Positions 1 to 6,381 of a DNA stretch of 7,663 nt are shown here, in pieces (positions within the stretch are counted from its first letter, which is position 1; the number at the start of each line of letters is the position of its first letter). Location: the NCBI GenBank assembly GCA_012514965.1, contig JAAYZH010000176.1:1-7663 (forward strand), read 5' to 3'. The stretch comes from Clostridiaceae bacterium. GTDB lineage: Bacteria; Bacillota; Clostridia; Saccharofermentanales; Fastidiosipilaceae. The notes beneath the pieces are model-generated. The model had not been told where the DNA came from. It searched no databases and saw nothing but the letters and a program-made list of their open reading frames with translations. The translations under genes were made by a program, and so were the position numbers.

Positions 1-1052
1 AGGACTAGATGACGGCGGTTCGATGTGACATAGATACGGCAATTAGCCGGCAAATCCATTGCACCGCCCTGCAGGAAACTCTTGAGCTCCGTATATTCTG
101 TATCTGTAGTCTTGAAACTAAGATCGTCGATAAAGAGTATAAAAAACAAATTCGAGCGTTCTATACGGCTCATGAGGTCACCCAGGCCTTGCAAGTGGCG
201 GGGATTGATCTCGATCAGTCGGAGACCACGGTCTTCGAAGCGGTTGAGCATGGACTTAACAGCAGAAGATTTGCCACAGCCGCGTGTACCGTAGAGCAGA
301 ACATGTGAGGCGGGGCCTCCGCTCAAAAGCGCTTCTGTATTTGCGGTGAGCTTGTCCATATTGCCGCTATAGTCGAAGAGATCTTCAGGCATAATCGGGT
401 CCAGTCTGGTAATCCCGATAAGTCCTTCAGGGCCGGCATGCATCGCCTTATAGACTGCGGGCATGCCGTGTCCGTAACGACGATGGAAGGCTAGAAGCTG
501 CGTCGAGGCGATCTGCTTGTCAAACGGAAGGTATTGAACAAACTTCTCGCGCATTTCAAGATAGCTGCGGCAAAAGCCTTCCTCTGGTGAGGCTAAAATC
601 TCATTCCCGCGATCGTAGACGGGACAAGCCGCTGCAGACAGCTGAGAGTTCTTTTGAATAAAGCTTGCTAAAGTTGCTCCGCCGCATTGAATCGCTGCAA
701 GTAAGGCCTCGAGCTCATATTCAAGGGCTGCCTGCCAAGCTTCGTTGACATCCGTGCTTATGGTCAAAGGATTAACCGATTGGATGATGCGTCCGGCCAG
801 CCAGTAGGCCCAGGATGCCTGTGGAGAGGCTGCCAAAAGCGCGCTGTTCCATTTCGCATAGGCCCTTTGCGCAGACTCTTCGTTACCATCAAGGTCGGAT
901 AAGGAATCCAAGAGTCGAATATAGGCTTTGAATGGCGCATAGGAAGTGAGGCCGCGGTAAAAAACCAGGGCCTTGAGGCGGAGTACAAGCTCTGCGAGAT
1001 TCGCGCGGTCGAGTGGCTCACCATGAGTGGGGCCTGCTATAGTCTGCGTCAT
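1..1052 (-). CDS. DUF815-family AAA-type ATPase (3' end beyond window)
   Basis: The minus-strand frame from an ATG at 1052 stays open to the left edge, giving 350 codons without a stop, so the C-terminus lies outside the window. Residues 1 to about 230 form a mostly helical N-terminal region of unknown role. The ATPase core follows: Walker A GTRGCGKSS at residues 255-263, Walker B FILFIDDLSF at about 304-313, and a sensor-1-like YVTSNRRHL at 341-349, just before the cut. The combination LLYGTRGCGKSS, IDDLSF and TSNRRHL is typical of the DUF815 ATP-binding family, whose cellular role is not established. The start is well supported: AGGAGG sits at 1063-1068 on the minus strand, about nine bases upstream, behind a good extended -10 promoter. 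It is transcribed divergently from yebC. The family call is from memory of the motifs; the function is unknown, and a cytoplasmic location is inferred from the lack of membrane segments. Confidence 0.85.
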   Translation of the reverse strand, partial: MTQTIAGPTHGEPLDRANLAELVLRLKALVFYRGLTSYAPFKAYIRLLDSLSDLDGNEESAQRAYAKWNSALLAASPQASWAYWLAGRIIQSVNPLTISTDVNEAWQAALEYELEALLAAIQCGGATLASFIQKNSQLSAAACPVYDRGNEILASPEEGFCRSYLEMREKFVQYLPFDKQIASTQLLAFHRRYGHGMPAVYKAMHAGPEGLIGITRLDPIMPEDLFDYSGNMDKLTANTEALLSGGPASHVLLYGTRGCGKSSAVKSMLNRFEDRGLRLIEINPRHLQGLGDLMSRIERSNLFFILFIDDLSFKTTDTEYTELKSFLQGGAMDLPANCRIYVTSNRRHLV

Positions 1053-1062
1053 TAACCAGTGC

Positions 1063-1068
1063 CTCCTG
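1063..1068 (-). promoter_or_regulatory. Ribosome binding site of the DUF815 ATPase gene
   Basis: AGGAGG on the minus strand, nine bases before the ATG at 1052. It fixes the start of a gene whose next in-frame Met codon lies far inside the protein. Confidence 0.75.
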
Positions 1069-1083
1069 TGCATAATCGAGATG

Positions 1084-1092
1084 ATTATAGCA
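1084..1092 (-). promoter_or_regulatory. Extended -10 promoter of the DUF815 ATPase gene
   Basis: Read on the minus strand this is TGCTATAAT, a perfect TATAAT preceded by the TGn extension of a sigma-A extended -10 promoter. No convincing -35 box is seen 16-18 bases upstream, which is usual for this class. Transcription would begin near 1077, giving a leader of about 25 bases that includes the AGGAGG site before the ATG at 1052. Confidence 0.65.
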
Positions 1093-1174
1093 CAGCTTCT
1101 CGGAGGCTTTGAGCAGAAAAACGCTGTGGGACAGTGTTCTCTGAAAAGCAAAACACAGAAGCGGGATGATGTAT

Positions 1175-1180
1175 TATAAT
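1175..1180 (+). promoter_or_regulatory. Probable -10 box for yebC
   Basis: A perfect TATAAT lies 65 bases before the yebC ATG in the divergent spacer. I find no good TTGACA-like -35 box 16-18 bases upstream and no TGn extension, so the promoter is only probable. The box lies within the self-complementary octamer ATTATAAT, so orientation rests on the gene arrangement. Confidence 0.4.
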
Positions 1181-1205
1181 TAACATACGTATGGCAAATT
1201 CTGCT

Positions 1206-1223
1206 TGTCGGTTTTGGCCGACA
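1206..1223 (+). other. Small hairpin in the yebC leader
   Basis: TGTCGG at 1206-1211 is complementary to CCGACA at 1218-1223, making a six-base-pair GC-rich stem with a six-base loop. It ends 12 bases before the GAGGAG ribosome binding site (about 1235-1239) of yebC. It could affect mRNA stability or translation, but no known riboswitch or leader class is recognised. Confidence 0.35.
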
Positions 1224-1244
1224 GCTGCGAACAGAGGAGTAATT

Positions 1245-1973
1245 ATGTCAGGACATTCCAAGTGGAATAACATTAAACGCAAGAAGGGCGCCGCCGATGC
1301 GAAGCGCGGTGCCATGTTTACGAAGTTAGGGCGTGAGATACAAGTAGCGGTCCGCATGGGTGGTCCCGACACTGCTTCGAACTCTCGTCTTAAAGACATT
1401 GTAGCCAAGGCGAAGTCGAATAATATGCCGAATGATTCCATCACCCGAAGCATCCAAAAGGCTGCCGGCAATACGGAAGGCGATAACTACGAAGAGATCA
1501 CGTACGAAGGCTACGGTCCATCCGGCGTCGCAGTCATTGTCCGCGCCTTGACCGATAATCGTAATCGCACTGCAGGCGAAGTTCGTCATGCCTTTGACAA
1601 AAACGGCGGTAATCTCGGTACCAATGGTTGTGTTTCCTATCTCTTTCAGGAGAAGGGTCAGATCTATCTGGATGGAGAAGATCTTGAAGAAGAACAGGTC
1701 GTTATGGCGGCTTTGGAAGCTGGGGCGGATGACTTCGAGAACCTGGAAGGTGCTTACCTTATCACGACTTCACCCGAGACCTTCCATGAAGTGCGTGATG
1801 CCCTTGAAGCTCAGGGCTTGTCGATAGCGGAGAGCACGGTCGGCCCCGTTCCGGATAATTACGTTGCGCTTTCCGCGGAAGACTGCGAAAAGATGCAGAA
1901 ATTGATTGATCAATTAGAAGACAGCGACGATGTTCAGGATGTTTTCCACAACTGGGAGAGCAACGAGGAATAA
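1245..1973 (+). CDS. yebC: YebC/PmpR/TACO1-family protein
   Basis: A complete 242-residue protein, the usual length for the family. The N-terminus MSGHSKWNNIKRKKGAAD and the following region (KRGAMFTKLGREI, then NSRLKDIVAKAKSNNMPND at about 47-65) are the family signature. The middle (YEGYGPSGVAVIV, then ALTDNRNRTAGEVRHAF) and the acidic C-terminal part also match. The family has been described as DNA-binding transcriptional regulators (PmpR) and, for TACO1 and bacterial relatives, as ribosome-associated factors that ease translation of proline-rich stretches; which applies here cannot be told. I chose the ATG at 1245 because it follows GAGGAG with six bases of spacing and begins the conserved MSGHSKW; an upstream in-frame ATG at 1191 would add 18 unconserved residues. 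It leads a same-strand group, with 39 bases to the next gene. Confidence 0.95.
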   Translation: MSGHSKWNNIKRKKGAADAKRGAMFTKLGREIQVAVRMGGPDTASNSRLKDIVAKAKSNNMPNDSITRSIQKAAGNTEGDNYEEITYEGYGPSGVAVIVRALTDNRNRTAGEVRHAFDKNGGNLGTNGCVSYLFQEKGQIYLDGEDLEEEQVVMAALEAGADDFENLEGAYLITTSPETFHEVRDALEAQGLSIAESTVGPVPDNYVALSAEDCEKMQKLIDQLEDSDDVQDVFHNWESNEE

Positions 1974-1998
1974 GTCCGGACCGATCATTTTGGGGGAG

Positions 1999-2004
1999 AG
2001 GAGG
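1999..2004 (+). promoter_or_regulatory. Ribosome binding site selecting a GTG start
   Basis: AGGAGG at the end of a purine-rich run (GGGGGAGAGGAGG), eight bases before the GTG at 2013. The strength of the site makes the non-ATG start credible. Confidence 0.7.
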
Positions 2005-2012
2005 CCGGCGAA

Positions 2013-3305
2013 GTGCCATTTCATTTTCCGTTTTTGGATAATTTTAAGAACACACAGAAGCGCAAGCAATCAGCTCTGGAGCAGGCCGAGCAACGCTCGC
2101 GCCAGATTCGTCAGGCTCCGGTACGCCCCAGTCTGAATAAGCCCCAAAGCGGCACAGATCCGCGTTCTGTCTTGGAACAGTTTCAGGGGCAGCAACGTCT
2201 GCGAGACAAGGCTGATATTGTCGACAAGACGGAAGAACGCGCAGGTCTCGAGAACCATCGTCGTTTACGGGAAGCGCAGCCGACACCGCAGAACGCTGTC
2301 GATCGCCGCGAAGATTTTTTTGGTGCGCTGGGGTCACTGAATCCTCTGGACCGTATTGCTGACGCGGTAGGTCAGCGGCAACAGAATGAGGACGAGAAGC
2401 TGAAGTCCGCACAGAGGCGCGAATTAAGTAAAATCCGCGTCATCGCTTTTGTGGGTTCATCCGGTACCGGTAAGTCTACTCGCGCGCTCAAAGTCGCGAA
2501 TCTGCGTCGCATTCAATACTTCATTGACGATGGCCTGCTCATCGAAGGCGGCCGGATCGTCGCGGGATCGTCTGCGAAAAGGGCGGGTACGAAGATCGAA
2601 TCCGTACGTCAGGCAATCTTCTATGATGATTCACGCGCGGCGAATCTTCGTCGAACGCTGCTGGAGAAGAAGCCCGACCGTCTTATGATTCTCGGCACTT
2701 CCGATGGTATGATCCTCAAAATCTGCAACAATCTCTGGCTTCAGCCGCCGGTTGAAACCATACGAATCGAAGACGTCAGCAGTCCCGAGGAACGTCGCGA
2801 AGCCAAAACGACTCGTATGACACAGGGAAGCCACACGATTCCGGTGCCTAGCATGGAGATCAAACACGAATTCTCCGGTTATTTCCAGGATCCTCTAAAG
2901 TTGCTGCGCCGTCGTCGTGACCGCGACAAAGCGACCGTCAACTATCCCGAGAGTGAGCGTACGGTCGTACGGCCTACGTTTTCAAGTATGGGGGCTTACC
3001 TGATCACTGATGAAGCTTTGGCCGCATTGATTCGACTTCTTGTCAGAGATGTCAAGGGTCTGGCTACTGTTTCGCGTGTCCGGATCCAAAAAGAGGTCCA
3101 TGGTGCTATCCTGGGTGTAGAACTTAGTTTATATTATGGATATAATGCACAGGAAGTTATGCTGGAAGTCCAGCAAATCCTGCTGGAGCAGGTAGAGAAT
3201 TACACATCCATTAATGTTTTGAGCGTAAGCGTCAGCTGTCGCAAGGTTGTGGATCCCAGGGCAAAAGCCCGAGTCGCCGCAAACCGTGTCTACGCTGCGA
3301 ATTGA
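2013..3305 (+). CDS. P-loop NTPase fused to an Asp23/Gls24-like domain
   Basis: A 430-residue protein with three visible parts. Residues 1 to about 140 are rich in Q, R, E and K with few hydrophobic residues and are likely disordered or coiled coil. Residues 141 to about 300 begin IRVIAFVGSSGTGKST, a Walker A loop with K154 and S155 on a beta strand; RLMILGTSD at 223-231 could be a later strand, but no classic Walker B is clear. Residues about 318-415 read as an Asp23/Gls24 (YloU-like) domain: SMGAYLITDEALAALIRLLV, RVRIQKEVHGAILGVELSLYYG, then INVLSVSVSC. Asp23-domain proteins are linked to cell-envelope stress in Firmicutes, and the P-loop suggests nucleotide-dependent function. There is no signal peptide or membrane segment. 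The GTG start is chosen because AGGAGG at 1999-2004 lies eight bases before it. The next gene begins 10 bases downstream. The domain reading is fairly sure; the cellular function is unknown. Confidence 0.8.
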   Translation: MPFHFPFLDNFKNTQKRKQSALEQAEQRSRQIRQAPVRPSLNKPQSGTDPRSVLEQFQGQQRLRDKADIVDKTEERAGLENHRRLREAQPTPQNAVDRREDFFGALGSLNPLDRIADAVGQRQQNEDEKLKSAQRRELSKIRVIAFVGSSGTGKSTRALKVANLRRIQYFIDDGLLIEGGRIVAGSSAKRAGTKIESVRQAIFYDDSRAANLRRTLLEKKPDRLMILGTSDGMILKICNNLWLQPPVETIRIEDVSSPEERREAKTTRMTQGSHTIPVPSMEIKHEFSGYFQDPLKLLRRRRDRDKATVNYPESERTVVRPTFSSMGAYLITDEALAALIRLLVRDVKGLATVSRVRIQKEVHGAILGVELSLYYGYNAQEVMLEVQQILLEQVENYTSINVLSVSVSCRKVVDPRAKARVAANRVYAAN

Positions 3306-3315
3306 GAGGAAGACT

Positions 3316-4068
3316 ATGGCTAAACGAGAGCAAATTTATACAATTCCGGTCAACGACGCCTTCAATCAGCTGACGATTTGTCCGCTCTGCGAGCTGGAAC
3401 GCGTTCAGACGGATATTTTGACAGAATTCTACCTGGGACCTTCGCTGATGGAAGCAGACCATCGCTTGACGACTAACGAAAAGGGCTTCTGCATTACGCA
3501 CCTGACCGATATGTATAACTCCCAGAAGAATCGACTGGGGCTGGGCCTCATGCTCCATACCCATCTCAAAGACGTAACCGAGAATTTGACCGAGGTTCTG
3601 GCCAAAGCCAAGCCTGACGAACGCAAAGGTGGTCTGTTTTTGCGACAAAAGACGGACTGGAAAGCTGGTTTTGCCGACGCCGCAGCAAGCCTGCGGGGCC
3701 GAGCAGATTCTTGTGTGATATGCGAGCGCTTGCAAACTACAATGGAACGATATCTCGAAGTAGTGTTTTGGCAATATGAACAGGACGAAGACTTTCGCAA
3801 CAAAATCCGTGATGGCCAGGGCTTCTGCCTCCAGCATACGGCTGTACTCCTGGACGGTGCCGCAGCCTACTTGTCTCGTCCGGTTGCAGAGAGCTTCCTG
3901 ATCGACTTAACAGAGTTGCAAACCCAGCATTTCCGTTCGCTTACAGAAGATGTTGAGTGGTTTACTTTGAAATTTGATTATCGTAATCAAAATGCGCCAT
4001 GGAAGAACAGCAAGGATGCCCTGCTTCGGGCTATTCGCCGACTTGAAGGGATGAGTGAGCTCCATTGA
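3316..4068 (+). CDS. Cys-rich protein with duplicated CxxC-GFCxxH module, probably DUF6062
   Basis: A 250-residue soluble protein without signal peptide or membrane segments. It carries two copies of one module. Copy 1 has C22-P-L-C25 followed by ELERVQ, then GFC59-x2-H62. Copy 2 has C133-V-I-C136 followed by ERLQ, then GFC171-x2-H174. The distance from the second Cys to the third is 34 residues in copy 1 and 35 in copy 2, so an internal duplication is clear. Each set of three Cys and one His could bind a metal (zinc or an Fe-S cluster) or act in thiol chemistry; this is inference. The layout resembles the uncharacterised DUF6062 family as I remember it. The ATG at 3316 is preferred over an upstream in-frame TTG at 3247, which lies inside the previous gene, because GAGAGGAAG precedes it closely. 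It lies 10 bases after the NTPase/Asp23 gene and overlaps the next gene by four bases, so it is surely co-transcribed. Confidence 0.75.
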   Translation: MAKREQIYTIPVNDAFNQLTICPLCELERVQTDILTEFYLGPSLMEADHRLTTNEKGFCITHLTDMYNSQKNRLGLGLMLHTHLKDVTENLTEVLAKAKPDERKGGLFLRQKTDWKAGFADAAASLRGRADSCVICERLQTTMERYLEVVFWQYEQDEDFRNKIRDGQGFCLQHTAVLLDGAAAYLSRPVAESFLIDLTELQTQHFRSLTEDVEWFTLKFDYRNQNAPWKNSKDALLRAIRRLEGMSELH

Positions 4069-4481
4069 CCGGTCTGACCCGCAGTGAATATCTGCTAGAT
4101 ATCGATTTTTCTGCTGAATATGCTCTCCTGCAGGAGCAGGAAGCCAAGCCTGCCAAGCTGTTTTACGTGTCCAAGCCATGGGTGGGCGCAGCAGACAGCA
4201 GTGAAGCGCGTTTGCTTTTGGCCAAAATTCTGGAAGGTTTGACGGATGCGTCCAATGGTAACTGTGCCTTCCTCCTGCTCGGTGAAGCGGTTCAGGCCTT
4301 GCTGCCTGATGCCGTTTGCAGTTTGCCTGTACACAAACTTCTACAGTTGGGTATTCCGGTATATGTGGCCAAACTATCCCTCGAATACCTCGCAGTTGCA
4401 GCGCCGGACGAGGCCAAAGTTGTCGCGGATGACGAAATAGCGGGCCTTTTGCTGCGTTACGAAGTTGTGACTCTCAGCTGA
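4065..4481 (+). CDS. DsrE/YedF-C-like small protein lacking the usual cysteines
   Basis: A 138-residue protein starting at a TTG that overlaps the preceding stop (TTGA, four bases). A stop codon nine bases upstream in frame leaves TTG as the first possible start, and purine-rich GAAGGG and GAGTGAG lie just before it. After about 30 N-terminal residues, the alternating strands and helices (KLFYVSKPWVGAADSSEARL at 31-50, CAFLLLGEAVQALL at 67-80, LLQLGIPVYVAKLSLEYLAV at 92-111, and the closing ADDEIAGLLL) look like a DsrE-type fold, closest to the C-terminal domain of YedF-type selenium-metabolism proteins. In that family the segment after the central strand often reads VCGTCLDFY. Here it is VAKLSLEYL, so both cysteines are missing; C67 and C85 lie elsewhere. 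A non-catalytic or partner-binding role is inferred. The fold assignment is tentative and made by eye. Confidence 0.6.
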   Translation: MTGLTRSEYLLDIDFSAEYALLQEQEAKPAKLFYVSKPWVGAADSSEARLLLAKILEGLTDASNGNCAFLLLGEAVQALLPDAVCSLPVHKLLQLGIPVYVAKLSLEYLAVAAPDEAKVVADDEIAGLLLRYEVVTLS

Positions 4482-4502
4482 TCAGGTGTAAATTTGACTA
4501 TG

Positions 4503-4516
4503 GTACGATATCATAC
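4503..4516 (+). promoter_or_regulatory. Imperfect palindrome upstream of uxaE, possible operator
   Basis: GTACGATATCATAC is a 14-base inverted repeat centred on GATATC, with one mismatched pair. It lies 57 bases before the uxaE ATG in the only spacer (91 bases) between the operon and uxaE. It overlaps a weak TATCAT at 4509-4514 that could serve as a -10 box (a -35 is not convincing). This is a plausible site for a sugar-acid regulator, but no specific regulator motif is recognised. Confidence 0.3.
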
Positions 4517-4572
4517 GTCGCCTAACGTTTCATTTTGCTACGCTTTAAGCACCAAATCTTATGGAGGTGTTT

Positions 4573-6033
4573 ATGATCCAATCATTCGATCTACTTACTG
4601 AGCAAGTCCAGAAGCTCTTCCCTGAATTTCAGAGCATCCATTTCTTCGAGTCCTCTGCAAACGCTGCGCAGGATGGTGAGCTTGTCATGCTTTCACTCGA
4701 CGGCGAAGACAAGTTGCTCTTGTTATCAGACAGTTCACTTTTTCTGGATGCGTTCACAGGTGATTCTCGCGGGAACTGTAAGCTCTGCCCTCTGAGCCAT
4801 GAGAATCGTCTCGCCCTGAATAAGTGTTTACCATTCACCGTTCCGACTGCAGTAGGAGTGGAAGGTGCTTCGATTGGCCTCGGCGATCGTTTGGGACTGG
4901 CTGGTTTTGCACATCTGGCAGCACTTGGCGACTACCCTGTCAAACCGGTTTTGGCCCAGCAAAGTATTCGTGAACTGAACTTCACGCATAGGCATTTCGA
5001 AGAAGTAATCGATGCGGCAGCCTGGGCTGTCTTCAAGGCCGGCTGGCGGAGAGGTTACGCGGCAGATGGCGATCACTTAAAGAAAGAGAGTGACATTGCC
5101 CATGCAGTGGATCTGGGGATCTCGATGCTGACGCTGGATTGTTCGGACTGGCTCCAAACCCTTCCAGCTAAAGCAGCTGACCTTGATAAAGTCTACGAAG
5201 AGCTTCCGGCAGCCGTGAGACTTCGACTGGAGAAGGAGTATCTCAATGATGTTGAAGCCGCGGAGTTGGGGATAAGAATTGACTTGCCTACGCTGAAGAG
5301 AGTAGCTGTCATCTATAGCGAGGCCATAGCGTTTGCCAAAAAAATCTACAGGACCTATCTTGAGCATGCGGACAGAGCCATCGATTTCGAAATTTCTATT
5401 GATGAGACAGAAGAAGTGACGGGCGCGGCCGCCCATTATTTCTTTGCGAGAGAATTGCGAGACGACGGGGTTTCGATCACTTCCATGGCACCGCGTTTTG
5501 TCGGCGAGTTCCAAAAAGGCATTGATTACATGGGTGACCTAAAAGTTTTCGAGCAAGATCTGAATAGGCATGCCATGATTGCAGAGCACTTCGGACATCG
5601 GTTGAGCATCCATTCCGGAAGTGACAAATTCCGCATATTCCCCCTGGTCGGCAGAGCAACACATGGGAAGTTTCATCTAAAAACGGCCGGTACGAGCTGG
5701 CTTGAGGCCTTGAGAGTTATCGCTGAGAAGAATCCAGTGCTATTTCGCAAGCTTTATCAATGCGCAAGCAGCAATTTGGCCGAAGCCAAAAGCTACTATG
5801 TAATTCAGACAGAAATCGATTCGGTACCGCTTAATGACCTCCTGGAGGATGCTCAGTTGCCCGCATTGCTCAATCATGAAGCCGCTCGACAGCTGCTTCA
5901 TGTCACATATGGTTTCATGTGGGCAGATGAAGAGCTGAAAACAGAACTGTTCGCGACCTTAAAAGAATTCAGAGAACGATACGACGAAGCTCTGGTTGAG
6001 CACATTGGGAGACACATCAGCGCCCTGCTTGGC
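4573..6033 (+). CDS. uxaE: Tagaturonate epimerase (stop codon at 6034-6036)
   Basis: A 487-residue protein, of the usual length for UxaE. The enzyme interconverts D-tagaturonate and D-fructuronate in galacturonate breakdown, feeding the mannonate branch toward 2-keto-3-deoxygluconate; this is known for the family founded on the Thermotoga enzyme. Matching stretches, recognised by eye, are LGDRLGLAGFAHLAAL at 103-118, AQQSIREL at 128-135, FKAGWRRGYAADGDHLK at 154-170, HRLSIHSGSDKFRIFP at 342-357 and HLKTAGTSWLEALRVI at 368-383. The conserved D, H and K residues in these stretches are likely active-site or metal ligands. The ATG at 4573 is preferred because GGAGG at 4563-4567 sits five bases before it; an in-frame ATG at 4561 has no such site and itself overlaps that motif. 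A CxxC at C69/C72 is present, of unknown relevance. No other hexuronate gene is visible in the window. A strong hairpin follows the stop. Confidence 0.87.
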
Positions 6034-6074
6034 TAAACTATTTAGCTGTTCGCTTGGGTCAAGACAAGGAGATG

Positions 6075-6114
6075 AGAGCTCAATGCGTGATGGTTTACGC
6101 GTTGGGCTCTTTGC
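6075..6114 (+). terminator. Probable terminator of uxaE
   Basis: AGAGCTCAATGCGT (6075-6088) pairs with ACGCGTTGGGCTCT (6097-6110) over 14 base pairs, two of them G-U, around an eight-base loop. The stem ends 74 bases after the uxaE stop. Only three Ts follow directly, so the U-tract is poor and termination efficiency is uncertain. The length and near-perfect pairing make a chance origin unlikely. Confidence 0.6.
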
Positions 6115-6153
6115 CTGAGCAGTAAAGTTACTGGGGAAGATAAAGGTAATCGT

Positions 6154-6183
6154 TTGAAATATTCTTTTCATTCGTGCTATGAT
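6154..6183 (+). promoter_or_regulatory. Sigma-A promoter with extended -10 before the Smr gene
   Basis: TTGAAA at 6154-6159 (five of six matches to TTGACA), an 18-base spacer and TATGAT at 6178-6183 (five of six) preceded by TGC form an extended -10 promoter. Transcription would start near 6190, about 190 bases before the Smr ATG at 6382. It is the best promoter in the window and lies after the uxaE hairpin. Confidence 0.65.
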
Positions 6184-6189
6184 GATAAG

Positions 6190-6381
6190 TGAAAATAACA
6201 GACTAATATAACCGTTTCAGTCTTAGAGGTCAAGACAACAGAATTTACAGGCTGCTATTTTGCGAAACAGGATTTGCAGGAGCGATTTCCTGAGATTGTA
6301 ACGAGTAAACGAAATTCTTGTGGATTACATAAGTGTTTCGTGTGACCAATTATTGATGGATACAAATTTCGGAGGGACAGA
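6190..6381 (+). other. Long untranslated leader of the Smr gene
   Basis: About 190 bases lie between the likely transcription start and the Smr ATG. The stretch is AT-rich compared with the neighbouring genes. Two small stem-loops are visible: GTCTT (6220-6224) with AAGAC (6232-6236), and CAGGA (6277-6281) with TCCTG (6288-6292). I recognise no T-box, SAM or other known leader class, and no credible ORF with a start codon. The rest of the gap (6037-6153) holds the hairpin at 6075-6110 and nothing else I can name. Confidence 0.35.

Noticed and set aside
9..308. A 99-codon plus-strand frame at the left edge.
   Set aside because: It lies opposite the well-supported DUF815 ATPase core and has no family features.
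4494..4514. TTGACT followed by TATCAT upstream of uxaE as a promoter.
   Set aside because: The spacer is only nine bases, too short for a sigma-A promoter; no other well-spaced pair is present.
5077..5514. A 145-codon minus-strand frame inside uxaE.
   Set aside because: No recognisable domain and no ribosome binding site; it is the complementary shadow of a well-matched enzyme gene.
6057..6238. An 11-base direct repeat GGTCAAGACAA at 6057-6067 and 6228-6238.
   Set aside because: Short and single pair; no mobile element features around it, so chance is likely.
6196..6345. An open frame of 48 codons with a protein-like look (FAKQDLQERFPEIV) in the gap before the Smr gene.
   Set aside because: It has no ATG, GTG or TTG start near its beginning and no ribosome binding site; a gene remnant cannot be shown.
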